Part shown: positions 52,984-60,965 of the stretch, piece by piece
Layout of the letters: each line of letters starts with the position of its first letter
Numbering within the stretch: position 1 is the first letter of the stretch
The notes under the pieces: model-generated
Told to the model about the DNA's origin: nothing
The model's input: only the letters and a program-made list of their open reading frames with translations
The model's database searches: none
Made by a program: the position numbers and the translations under genes
Origin: an uncultured Acetatifactor sp.
GTDB lineage: Bacteria > Bacillota > Clostridia > Lachnospirales > Lachnospiraceae
Reading direction: 5' to 3'
DNA length: 64,000 bases
Assembly: GCA_947627115.1 (NCBI GenBank)
Contig: CANQUQ010000010.1
Coordinates: 18,623-82,622 of the forward strand

Positions 52984-54287
52984 AAGCAATTTATTCAGCA
53001 TTAATAAACCCTAAATGGGAAATTTGTAAAGGCATGTTCTTCGTGTTCTTATTATGTCTGTATCACCGGATTTATAATTTGTTATATAACATACTCGACG
53101 GAAAATTTGATGATAGCGATATATTTTATGTTGACCGAATTTTATTTATTGTTCTAATATGTGTAATGTTAGTATATTTGAGGGCGAAATTCCTCAAATT
53201 TGTCAGGAAAGATTGGGATAGCCTTATTTTATTAGGTTGTTCATATTTTCAACGCTTTCTTTTGTTTTTTCTCACCAATTATTATGTGTTAATTTTATTA
53301 ATATATCTTGGCACAATGATTTTTAAAATTCAAAAATTGACTGTTGGACTTTCCATATCGGTAAATGTTCTAAATGCAATTCTGATATTTTTTTTAAGTG
53401 TCTTGTCATGTGTGATATTTCATGCGAAATTGCTTAAACATTCCGTTTGCGTTTTGGCAGGTGCTATGGGCATAATGGTTGGCACAAAAAAGATATCCTT
53501 TCATAACGTCTATTTGATAATAATGTCAGACAAGGTATCGCAGCTTTTGTTTTCTGCTAATATCTTATCAGTCCTGATAAAAATTATCTTATGCATATGT
53601 TTATTATTTGTATTGATCTATAAATGCAAAAATTCAGGAATCGATGTATCTATTACAGAAAGTCATTCTGTCAAGACCAACGTGACTGGAGACTTTACGC
53701 ATTGGTTAAGTAAGAATTATTTATATTTTAAAAATTATTTTTGGATATACAGGAACACGGATTTTATTCTGTGGAAAATTTTTTCTACGATAATACTTGT
53801 ATTTATCTGTTGTACAGAGCTTGGCAGCTTTGTGATATTTCTCATTGCATATGGAATATGCTTAATTAGTTCTTTGTATTTTGCTGATTCCTATAATTTA
53901 GAACGCCGCCTTTTTCTGCACTATTATATGTCGGACTATCCATATAAAAAGATTTTGTCCGATTTTACAAAGGGGGGCTTCTTTATTTTGGGAGATAACA
54001 TTCTTATAATACTGCTTATTCGATGTATTGTTGAACCGCGTAATATTATTATTTTGCCTTTGATTATTATTACAATTTTCTTTATATCTATTTTTGTAAA
54101 CAGTCATTTATTTGCAAAATATCCGTTAAAACAATATTATGTGAATATTTGTTTGATTTTATTGAAATTGCATGTGCCTGTATTTCATTTTTATTTTCTT
54201 TACAAATGCATTAGGAATGGGGAAAGAAATTGGGAGAATATGGATTATGAACATGACAGATCAATTGATTATAGACAATATAACTAA
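52980..54287 (+). CDS. ABC exporter permease-like membrane protein
   Basis: 435 aa, about ten to twelve hydrophobic segments and no soluble domain, rich in Phe, Ile and Leu. No strong family motif; assignment as ABC-2-type permease rests on topology and on the ATPase gene that overlaps its 3' end by 41 bp. ATG 52980 is chosen because it forms an ATGA overlap with the previous stop and has GAAGGAAA upstream. Probably exports the modified peptide or provides self-protection. Confidence 0.7.
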   Translation: MKAIYSALINPKWEICKGMFFVFLLCLYHRIYNLLYNILDGKFDDSDIFYVDRILFIVLICVMLVYLRAKFLKFVRKDWDSLILLGCSYFQRFLLFFLTNYYVLILLIYLGTMIFKIQKLTVGLSISVNVLNAILIFFLSVLSCVIFHAKLLKHSVCVLAGAMGIMVGTKKISFHNVYLIIMSDKVSQLLFSANILSVLIKIILCICLLFVLIYKCKNSGIDVSITESHSVKTNVTGDFTHWLSKNYLYFKNYFWIYRNTDFILWKIFSTIILVFICCTELGSFVIFLIAYGICLISSLYFADSYNLERRLFLHYYMSDYPYKKILSDFTKGGFFILGDNILIILLIRCIVEPRNIIILPLIIITIFFISIFVNSHLFAKYPLKQYYVNICLILLKLHVPVFHFYFLYKCIRNGERNWENMDYEHDRSIDYRQYN

Positions 54288-54951
54288 ATTATATGACAAC
54301 AAATATGGAATCAAATCTGTTTCAGCTACCATTAATTCCGGAGAAGTCACGGCAATTATTGGCCCGAACGGTGTAGGTAAAACAACCCTGGTGAAATGTA
54401 TAGCTGGATTGCTTCAAGTATCTGAGGGAACAATTTTGTTGTCCGACATTAGTACTTCAAGCAGAAGTTGTAAACCTCAAATTGGGTATATGCAGAATGA
54501 ATTGGATTTTTACAATAAAATGACAGTATACGAAATAATGGATTTCATATGTAAAGTCAAATACGCCGGAAAATTTTGTGAAGAAATTGATTTGTACCTA
54601 AAAAAATATAATTTATATGAATACCGGAATTCTTATATAAGCGAGCTTTCTATGGGAATGAAAAGAAAGCTTTCTATTATTATTTCCCTAATAGGGACTC
54701 CGAAGCTTATTCTTTTGGATGAACCGACTAATGGTGTCGATACTTATGGGATACTTCAACTAAAGGCTGATTTAGCAAAATGCTCTCAAAAAGGCAGTAT
54801 TATTATCATAACAAGTCACGTATTAGATTTTTTGGAAAAAATTTGTTCGCGCTGTATATTTTTGAAAAATGGCATGATAATTCAGGATATAAGACTTGCG
54901 GATAATAAAGTTGATTTGGAAAATGTATATGAAAGTATATATATTACTTGA
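54247..54951 (+). CDS. ABC transporter ATPase of the peptide cluster
   Basis: 234 aa, a single ATP-binding domain: Walker A GPNGVGKTT (39-47), signature LSMGMKRKLS, Walker B LILLDEPTNG, H-loop ITSH. The MGMKRKL signature and small size resemble the CcmA/NatA/bacitracin-type export ATPases that pair with ABC-2 permeases. No peptidase domain is fused, so leader removal must come from elsewhere. ATG 54247 has GGGAGAA upstream and overlaps the permease gene; ATG 54253 is possible. Last gene of the operon. Confidence 0.88.
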   Translation: MNMTDQLIIDNITKLYDNKYGIKSVSATINSGEVTAIIGPNGVGKTTLVKCIAGLLQVSEGTILLSDISTSSRSCKPQIGYMQNELDFYNKMTVYEIMDFICKVKYAGKFCEEIDLYLKKYNLYEYRNSYISELSMGMKRKLSIIISLIGTPKLILLDEPTNGVDTYGILQLKADLAKCSQKGSIIIITSHVLDFLEKICSRCIFLKNGMIIQDIRLADNKVDLENVYESIYIT

Positions 54952-54993
54952 ACATGCAATAAGGAGTGCCACACTTTTGGCAAAACATATGTT

Positions 54994-55045
54994 ATCGGGC
55001 ATGCGTTTGAATTTTGTCGGGCACGCGTTTGAACTTGTACTTGAC
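54994..55045 (+). repeat. Right copy of the 30-bp direct repeat plus a diverged tandem copy
   Basis: 55016-55045 is identical to 48779-48808. Immediately before it, 54994-55015 is a shortened, slightly altered copy (ATCGGGCATGCGTTTGAATT) with a 22-bp period. The right copy's TTGAC forms the -35 box of the rny promoter. Confidence 0.92.
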
Positions 55046-55069
55046 ATTATATCATTTTAAGTTTAAAAT
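55041..55069 (+). promoter_or_regulatory. Consensus sigma-A promoter of rny, overlapping the island's right repeat
   Basis: TTGACA (55041-55046), 17-bp spacer, TAAAAT (55064-55069). The first five bases belong to the direct repeat, so the island entered at or beside this promoter and left it intact. Confidence 0.85.
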
Positions 55070-55140
55070 TTAAGTGTTGTAAATTGCTTGTTAGAATGTT
55101 TTCAGCGTCCCGTCAGGGGCATGTACATACATTCTATATA

Positions 55141-55163
55141 CCGCAGAGCGTCATGCTCTGCGG
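55141..55163 (+). promoter_or_regulatory. Perfect hairpin in the rny leader
   Basis: CCGCAGAGC (55141-55149), loop GTCAT, GCTCTGCGG (55155-55163). No U-run. It lies in the 5' UTR of the RNase Y gene and could be a stability or autoregulation element. Confidence 0.7.
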
Positions 55164-55205
55164 CTAAGTGTACAATGAAAATAAAATAAGGAGGTGCTCC
55201 TGTAG

Positions 55206-56753
55206 ATGCTTACGACGATTATATCTGTCGCCGTGGCCGTAGTTGTCACAGCGATCGTGACTGCCGTTATTGTCTCTGCATATCAGAAAAAGACAACAGC
55301 TGCGACCATCGGCAACGCACAGGACAAGGCGAGAGAGATTATCGATGATGCTCTGAAGACTGCAGAGACCAAGAAACGAGAATCCCTTCTTGAGATCAAG
55401 GAAGAGTCCATTCGCACCAAGAATGAGCTGGATAAGGAGATCAAGGAACGGAGAGCGGAGGCTCAGCGTTATGAGCGCAGGGTCCAGCAGAAGGAAGAGA
55501 ACATCGACAAAAAGGCGGATGCAATCGAAAAGCGCGAGAACAATCTTGCAGCCAGAGAAGAATCCCTCAACAAGATGAAGGAAGAGATCTCCAAGCTGAA
55601 TGAGCAGCGCTTACAGGAACTGGAACGAATTTCAGGATTGACCTCTGAACAGGCAAAAGACTACTTATTGAAAATTGTTGAAGACGAAGTGAAACATGAG
55701 ACGGCCGTGATGATCAAGGAAATGGAGAGTCGGGCCAAAGAAGAAGCAGACAAAAAGGCGAAGGAGTATGTTGTATCTGCGATCCAGAGATGCGCAGCAG
55801 ATCATGTCTCGGAGACAACGATCTCCGTCGTGCAGCTTCCGAACGATGAGATGAAGGGAAGAATCATCGGTCGTGAGGGCCGCAATATCCGTACCCTTGA
55901 GACTATGACAGGTGTGGACTTGATTATCGACGACACGCCTGAAGCAGTCATCCTTTCCGGTTTTGATCCCATCCGCCGCGAGGTCGCAAGGATCGCGCTG
56001 GAAAAGCTGATCGTGGACGGACGTATTCATCCCGCCCGGATCGAGGAGATGGTGGAGAAGGCCCAGAAGGAAGTGGAGGTCATGATGAAGGAGGAAGGCG
56101 AAGCCGCAACACTGGAGGTAGGTGTTCACGGCATTCATCCCGAACTCATCAGGCTGCTTGGCAAGATGAAGTTCAGGACCAGTTACGGCCAGAACGCATT
56201 GAAGCATTCTATCGAGGTTGCGCAGCTTTCGGGCCTGCTTGCGGCTGAGATGGGATTGGATGTAAGGCTTGCCAAACGTGCCGGACTGCTCCATGATATC
56301 GGAAAGTCTGTTGACCACGAGATGGAAGGGTCTCACATTCAGCTCGGCGTGGAACTTTGCAGAAAGTACAAGGAGAACGCTACAGTCATCAATGCCGTGG
56401 AATCTCATCACGGAGACGTGGAACCCACTTCCCTGATCGCATGTATCGTGCAGGCGGCCGATACGATCTCCGCTGCAAGACCCGGAGCGAGAAGGGAGAC
56501 GCTGGAGACTTATACCAGCAGATTAAAACAGTTAGAAGAAATAACAAACAATTTCAAAGGTGTAGATAAATCTTTTGCTATTCAGGCGGGTCGTGAAGTT
56601 CGTGTAATGGTAGTGCCTGAGCAGATCACAGATGCCGATATGGTGCTGTTGGCGCGCGATATCTCCAAGCAGATCGAAGCTGAACTGGAATATCCCGGAC
56701 AGATCAAGGTAAATGTTATCCGCGAGAGCCGCGTAATCGATTACGCAAAGTAG
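55206..56753 (+). CDS. rny: Ribonuclease Y
   Basis: 515 aa, full length. N-terminal membrane anchor ([19 protein letters not shown]), long charged coiled coil (about 35-190), KH domain with [17 protein letters not shown], and HD domain with [12 protein letters not shown] (His363-Asp364) and [12 protein letters not shown]. It starts bulk mRNA decay in Firmicutes as the scaffold of the degradosome. AAGGAGG precedes ATG 55206. Normally adjacent to recX; separated here by the island. Confidence 0.97.
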   Translation: MLTTIISVAVAVVVTAIVTAVIVSAYQKKTTAATIGNAQDKAREIIDDALKTAETKKRESLLEIKEESIRTKNELDKEIKERRAEAQRYERRVQQKEENIDKKADAIEKRENNLAAREESLNKMKEEISKLNEQRLQELERISGLTSEQAKDYLLKIVEDEVKHETAVMIKEMESRAKEEADKKAKEYVVSAIQRCAADHVSETTISVVQLPNDEMKGRIIGREGRNIRTLETMTGVDLIIDDTPEAVILSGFDPIRREVARIALEKLIVDGRIHPARIEEMVEKAQKEVEVMMKEEGEAATLEVGVHGIHPELIRLLGKMKFRTSYGQNALKHSIEVAQLSGLLAAEMGLDVRLAKRAGLLHDIGKSVDHEMEGSHIQLGVELCRKYKENATVINAVESHHGDVEPTSLIACIVQAADTISAARPGARRETLETYTSRLKQLEEITNNFKGVDKSFAIQAGREVRVMVVPEQITDADMVLLARDISKQIEAELEYPGQIKVNVIRESRVIDYAK

Positions 56754-56823
56754 ACCGTTCACAGTTCGAGACTAAACTTGAAAATTTCATAACAACAAAA
56801 ACTGCCGCAAGGACGGCAGACGG

Positions 56824-56858
56824 AGAGGATAGCCGGAAATACCGGTTATCCTCTTTTT
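56824..56858 (+). terminator. Rho-independent terminator of rny
   Basis: AGAGGATAGCCGG (56824-56836) pairs with CCGGTTATCCTCT (56842-56854), 13 bp with one G-U, 5-nt loop, then TTTT. Confidence 0.92.
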
Positions 56859-56968
56859 GTTGTATCACTCTCATAAGGAGCTCCTTCCGCCTGTGGCATC
56901 TGCGGATTCTCTGTGGAACTTGCATAGACTTTTTTTAACTTTATCGCTATCTTTGTCTCTTTTTTCTC

Positions 56969-56997
56969 TTGTGATTTTGGAATTCTTATAGTATAGT
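56969..56997 (+). promoter_or_regulatory. Candidate sigma-A promoter for the aminotransferase gene
   Basis: TTGTGA (56969-56974), 17-bp spacer, TATAGT (56992-56997). The leader to ATG 57117 is about 115 nt; no riboswitch was recognised in it. Confidence 0.7.
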
Positions 56998-57116
56998 ATA
57001 ACGAGTGTATGATTGTATACAATTATCCAACGCGGCGGGTCGCACCGTGACGGGAAGAGAAAAGCAGGCGGCCGTTGCCCCGGATGACGGGGACCGGCGG
57101 CCGGGACGGAGGAGTT

Positions 57117-58400
57117 ATGAAAGCGTATCAGGATCTGAGCAGAGAGGAGCTCCTGGCACTGCAGGCGCAGCTGGTCAAGGAGTATGAAAAGGCAAAGGAA
57201 AGGGGATTAAAGCTGGATATGTCCAGGGGAAAGCCTTCCATTGCGCAGCTGGAAATGGCAGGCGGATTTCTGGATGTACTGAATTCCGACAGCCCCATGA
57301 AGGCTGAGGACGGCATTGATGTGCGCAATTACGGCGATATGGACGGTATCCCCGAAGCCAAGAAATTGATGGGAGATATCATGGGAGTGCCGGCCGAGAA
57401 TGTGATCGTCTGCGGCAACGCCAGTCTGTCTATTATGTATGATACGGTTTCCCGTTCCGTGACTCACGGCGTGCTGGGCAGCACCCCCTGGTGCAAGCTG
57501 GACAGCGTGAAATTCTTATGTCCGGTGCCCGGTTACGACAGGCATTTTGCGATTACACAGCGTTTTGGCATCGAGATGATCAATGTGCCCATGACCCCGC
57601 AGGGCCCGGACATGGACATGGTGGAGGAGCTGGTCTCCGGGGACGAAAGCATCAAGGGCATCTGGTGTGTGCCCAAATATTCCAATCCTCAGGGATATAC
57701 CTACTCTGCGGAGACGGTGCGGAGGTTTGCCGGATTGCGGCCCGCTGCAAAGGACTTCCGCATATATTGGGACAATGCCTATGCGGTCCATCATCTCTAT
57801 GCGGACAGACAGGATGAGCTTCCTGAGATCCTGAGCCTTTGTGCGGAAGCGGGCAATCCGGATATGGTCTATGAGTTCTGTTCCACCTCGAAGATCACAT
57901 ACGCAGGTGCAGGCATCTCCGCGGTGGCGTCCTCCAAGGCCAATCTGGACGAGATGAGAAAATGTCTGACGATACAGACCATCGGCTCCGACAAGGTGAA
58001 CCAGCTGCGTCATGTGCGTTATTTCAAGGATATCAACGGAATCAACGCGCATATGATGAAGCATGCGGAGTGGCTTCGCCCTAAATTTGAGGCGGTCCTG
58101 GAAGTGCTGGACAGGGAGCTGGGCGGTCTCGGTATCGGGGAGTGGACCAGGCCCAACGGCGGTTATTTTATCTCCTTCGACGCAATGGAGAACTGTGCCA
58201 AGGCAATTGTGGCAAAGTGCAAGGAGGCGGGCATGGTGCTTACCGGTGCAGGCGCCACTTATCCCTACGGGAAGGATCCCAGGGACAGCAACATCCGAAT
58301 TGCTCCCTCGTTCCCGACTCCGGAGGATATGGCCATGGCGGCGGATCTTTTCGTGCTCTGCGTGAAGCTGGTGAGCGTGGAAAAGCTGCTGGCACAGTAA
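57117..58400 (+). CDS. Class I/II PLP aminotransferase (aspartate aminotransferase-like)
   Basis: 427 aa. Opens LSREELLALQAQLVKEYEKAKERGL followed by LDMSRGKPS; PLP-fold landmarks are GNASLSIMYDT, YSNPQGYTYS, IYWDNAYAVHHLY and the Lys in STSKITYAGAGISA. This long-N-terminus subgroup (formerly grouped under MocR-type aminotransferases, with no DNA-binding domain) includes aspartate aminotransferases. Substrate not provable from sequence. GGAGGAG precedes ATG 57117. Confidence 0.88.
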   Translation: MKAYQDLSREELLALQAQLVKEYEKAKERGLKLDMSRGKPSIAQLEMAGGFLDVLNSDSPMKAEDGIDVRNYGDMDGIPEAKKLMGDIMGVPAENVIVCGNASLSIMYDTVSRSVTHGVLGSTPWCKLDSVKFLCPVPGYDRHFAITQRFGIEMINVPMTPQGPDMDMVEELVSGDESIKGIWCVPKYSNPQGYTYSAETVRRFAGLRPAAKDFRIYWDNAYAVHHLYADRQDELPEILSLCAEAGNPDMVYEFCSTSKITYAGAGISAVASSKANLDEMRKCLTIQTIGSDKVNQLRHVRYFKDINGINAHMMKHAEWLRPKFEAVLEVLDRELGGLGIGEWTRPNGGYFISFDAMENCAKAIVAKCKEAGMVLTGAGATYPYGKDPRDSNIRIAPSFPTPEDMAMAADLFVLCVKLVSVEKLLAQ

Positions 58401-58440
58401 ACGGTCAGAATGTGGAATGAAAAGGAACGGGGCAGGAAAT

Positions 58441-58974
58441 ATGGAAGAATATAAGCGGCTCGGCAGAGAACTGATCGCCAAGGGAGCCATCATAGATTAT
58501 TATCAGGACACCATGCTGATACCCAACGGCAATGTGGCTAAATGGGATCTGATCGACCATAAGGGGGCGGCTGCCGTGGTGGCCGTCAGGGAGGACGGAA
58601 AAATTTTGATGGTCCGTCAGTACCGCAACGCCCTGGAGCGGGAGACGCTGGAAATTCCCGCCGGGGGACTGAACGGGAGAGATGAGCCTACCGACCGGGC
58701 AGCCATGCGGGAGCTGGAGGAAGAGACCGGCTATGTCTGCGGCGGGGTGGAGCTTCTGACATCCATCTACACCACTGTAGCCTTCTGCAACGAAAAAATA
58801 GATATCTATCTCGCCCGCGGCTTAAAGCCCGGAAAGCAGCATCTGGATGATGACGAATATCTGAACGTGGAGGTATATGCCCTGGAGGAGCTTAAGCAGA
58901 TGATCTTTGACGGCAAGATTCAGGATTCCAAGACCATTTGCGCCATTCTGACCTACGCCGCAAAGTTTGCCTGA
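58441..58974 (+). CDS. NUDIX hydrolase, ADP-ribose pyrophosphatase type
   Basis: 177 aa. NUDIX box GGLNGRDEPTDRAAMRELEEETGY is intact, with KILMVRQYRNALERETLEIPAG before it, as in ADP-ribose pyrophosphatases (NudF). It cleaves ADP-ribose to AMP and ribose 5-phosphate. ATG 58441 follows GGCAGGAAAT; the frame extends to an ATG at 58417. Lies 40 bp after the aminotransferase and 61 bp before spoIIM. Confidence 0.93.
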   Translation: MEEYKRLGRELIAKGAIIDYYQDTMLIPNGNVAKWDLIDHKGAAAVVAVREDGKILMVRQYRNALERETLEIPAGGLNGRDEPTDRAAMRELEEETGYVCGGVELLTSIYTTVAFCNEKIDIYLARGLKPGKQHLDDDEYLNVEVYALEELKQMIFDGKIQDSKTICAILTYAAKFA

Positions 58975-59035
58975 ATAGTTCTTGGACCTGCCGCATAAGG
59001 ATGAAAAGGAAATCATTTGAAGGCAGGGCGGACGG

Positions 59036-59635
59036 ATGCGGATTACGGGAATGGGAAGAAAAGGGACCGGACTTCCGGTGCTGCCGGTCTTTTTTGCGGG
59101 GCTGGCGGCGGGAATCCTCGTCATGAATATAGGAAAGAGCATTTTGTTGGAAAATACGGGATTATTCGACGAGTACACTCTGTACAACATGAAGTATATG
59201 ACCGTGGACAACAGTGCTCTTTTTTCTTATGTGTTCAGGGAGAGGATCCTGAAATTGCTGGCGCTGACCGTGCTGTCCACCACCTATCTGGGACTGGCCG
59301 TCTGCGTGGGAGCCATAGCCTGGTACGGCATGTCCGCGGGAGCGTTCCTGTCGGCCCTTGTCATTCGTTATGGCATCAAGGGAGTATTTCTGGCATTCGC
59401 GGCGGTCTTTCCCCATTATTTCTTATATGTCCCGGTGTTCCTGGCCCTGCTGAACTGGTGTGAGAGCCTATATCGCGCCATCTATCAAAGGACGGTAAAT
59501 TTCAGTGAGGATAAGGCCTATCTCCCCAAAAAGCTGTTCCGGCTGGCGGTGATCCTTCTGGCAGCGACGGCCGCCTGCTTTTTGGAGGCCTATGTCAATC
59601 CCTATATTTTTCTGGGATATCTGAAGGTCTTCTGA
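59036..59635 (+). CDS. spoIIM: Stage II sporulation protein M
   Basis: 199 aa with five membrane segments. LFSYVFRERILKLLALTVLS, GAFLSALVIRYGIKGVFLAFAAVFPHYFLYVP and AACFLEAYVNPYIFLGYLKVF match SpoIIM, the scaffold of the SpoIID/SpoIIP peptidoglycan machine that drives forespore engulfment. SpoIID and SpoIIP are not in the window. The nearby NUDIX gene is a common neighbour in Clostridia. Confidence 0.9.
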   Translation: MRITGMGRKGTGLPVLPVFFAGLAAGILVMNIGKSILLENTGLFDEYTLYNMKYMTVDNSALFSYVFRERILKLLALTVLSTTYLGLAVCVGAIAWYGMSAGAFLSALVIRYGIKGVFLAFAAVFPHYFLYVPVFLALLNWCESLYRAIYQRTVNFSEDKAYLPKKLFRLAVILLAATAACFLEAYVNPYIFLGYLKVF

Positions 59636-59708
59636 GTCTGGCGATGTAAGAGGTGCCTGCGTTCCGGGCTGCGGCATCCTGCGGCTCAGCGTCTGCGGTC
59701 CGGCACCC

Positions 59709-59737
59709 TTGCAACAAAATGCGTGATGTTGTACAAT
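59709..59737 (+). promoter_or_regulatory. Candidate sigma-A promoter of the four-HTH gene
   Basis: TTGCAA (59709-59714), 17-bp spacer, TACAAT (59732-59737), 44 bp before the GTG start at 59782. Confidence 0.8.
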
Positions 59738-59781
59738 GGTGCCAAACGGCGAGACCGGATCAAAACGGAGGGAAAACCACT

Positions 59782-60720
59782 GTGAAGAGACCCACGGAGG
59801 CGGAACGGGCCGCCATCATAGAATACGGAAAAAGACTGTCCGCCCGGATGGAGGAGCTGTGCGTCTCCCAGGAGAAGCTGGCGGAGGTCATCGGCAAGAG
59901 CCAGAAGACGGTGAGCCGATATCTGAACGGTGAAAATCAGTCTCTGCCCCCGGCCAAGGTGCAGGAGAAGATTGAACATTACCTGCACTGCCAGGAGCAT
60001 TATATATGCGAGCATATGTCCCCGGAGCGGTTTGCGGCAGAGATGCGGAAGACTATGGAGGCGTACGGCATTTCCCAGGCGGAGCTGTCGGAACAGATCC
60101 AGGTCCATGCGCCCACGCGCAAAAAAATGGATCAGAGAATGTTGAGCTGCTGTATCAACGGCACCGTCCGACTGAGCGCCTGGGATCAGTATGTGATCCT
60201 CTGTGAGATGGACAACATCCGTGTAAGGAAGAAAAAAGAGCGGGAATACGCCATGAGATACGGGGAGAAGCTGAGCGCCCGGCTGGAGGAGCTCGCCGTC
60301 GACCGGAAGGAGTTCGCAAAGGAGCTTTCGGTGCCGCCGGACCTTGTGGACCGGTGGAGGCGCGGGGAGGAGACCCGCATCTCCTTTGTCCAGATGGAAG
60401 AGATTCCCCGCTTTCTGGAGAAAAGATCGGTCTGGAAGGGTTACAGGCACCTGCCGGCGGCCGTGTTCGGCCGGCTGTTGAACGATCTTCTGGCCGAGCT
60501 CCCGGATATGACGCCGGAAAGCTTTGCAAAGCTCTCCGGCCGCACCGAGAAGACCGTCGTTCAGTATCTGAGCGGCGACGTAAATACGAGCACCAGGGAA
60601 CAGTGGGAAATCCTGAAGTACTGCCACAGGGAGTTCCGACGGCGGGCGGATCCTTTGCCGTTCCCGGAGCCCGGCGAGTGGATAGCGGGTCTGAGCGAGA
60701 ATAAGGACATTTTCCGATAA
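59782..60720 (+). CDS. Protein with four consecutive XRE/Cro-like helix-turn-helix repeats
   Basis: 312 aa, no signal or membrane segment. Four segments share the XRE pattern: YGKRLSARMEELCVSQEKLA (about residues 15-55), EMRKTMEAYGISQAELSEQI (about 90-135), YGEKLSARLEELAVDRKEFA (about 155-200) and LPDMTPESFAKLSGRTEKTV (about 235-280). Repeats 1 and 3 are the closest to each other, suggesting duplication of a two-HTH unit. The GTG start follows CGGAGGG at good spacing. DNA target unknown; it could bridge or bind an extended operator. Followed by a strong terminator. Confidence 0.78.
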   Translation: MKRPTEAERAAIIEYGKRLSARMEELCVSQEKLAEVIGKSQKTVSRYLNGENQSLPPAKVQEKIEHYLHCQEHYICEHMSPERFAAEMRKTMEAYGISQAELSEQIQVHAPTRKKMDQRMLSCCINGTVRLSAWDQYVILCEMDNIRVRKKKEREYAMRYGEKLSARLEELAVDRKEFAKELSVPPDLVDRWRRGEETRISFVQMEEIPRFLEKRSVWKGYRHLPAAVFGRLLNDLLAELPDMTPESFAKLSGRTEKTVVQYLSGDVNTSTREQWEILKYCHREFRRRADPLPFPEPGEWIAGLSENKDIFR

Positions 60721-60787
60721 AGCGCGTGAGCCATAAGGAAACATTCACAAAAATATGACTTGTGCCAAGTAAACGGAAAAATAAAAC

Positions 60788-60825
60788 GCTATGTAAAAGG
60801 TTCATCCGATTACATAGCATTTTTT
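60788..60825. terminator. Bidirectional Rho-independent terminator
   Basis: GCTATGTAA (60788-60796) pairs with TTACATAGC (60810-60818); T-run after it on the plus strand, and GTTTTATTTTT on the minus strand. It serves the HTH gene and the convergent kinase gene. Confidence 0.85.
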
Positions 60826-60877
60826 CATTTGCTCCGGATACCCAATCAGATCTTTCAGTGTCCGAAGGACGCGCAGC

Positions 60878-60937
60878 CGCCACCGCAGGTGGCGATCTCA
60901 GGGGTTTGGGGATATGTCCCCAACAAGCTTGTACAAG
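60878..60937. other. Cluster of short palindromes at the GC-to-AT composition boundary
   Basis: CGCCACC/GGTGGCG (60878-60894, 3-nt loop), TTGGGG/CCCCAA (60906-60923, 6-nt loop), and two overlapping palindromes ACAAGCTTGT (60923-60932) and CTTGTACAAG (60928-60937). No convincing gene here. The pattern resembles hairpin-rich ends or transfer origins of mobile elements, but this is a resemblance only. Confidence 0.45.
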
Positions 60938-60965
60938 TTTGCATTGCTGCCAATTTGTGATTTCT

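Noticed and set aside
50395..54951. Lasso peptide, lanthipeptide or sactipeptide cluster
   Set aside because: There is no asparagine-synthetase-like cyclase, transglutaminase-like protease or LanB/C/M; the radical SAM has no SPASM domain and the peptide core has no Cys. Only the YxxPxL leader motif recalls lasso systems.
48746..55205. Integrated prophage or conjugative element
   Set aside because: No integrase, relaxase, T4SS, capsid or replication gene is present in the island; only a dead IS3 transposase and the direct repeats.
60760..60960. Short plus-strand open frames across the palindrome cluster
   Set aside because: They run through a terminator and hairpins, and no frame has a good ribosome binding site. 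I treat the sequence as noncoding.
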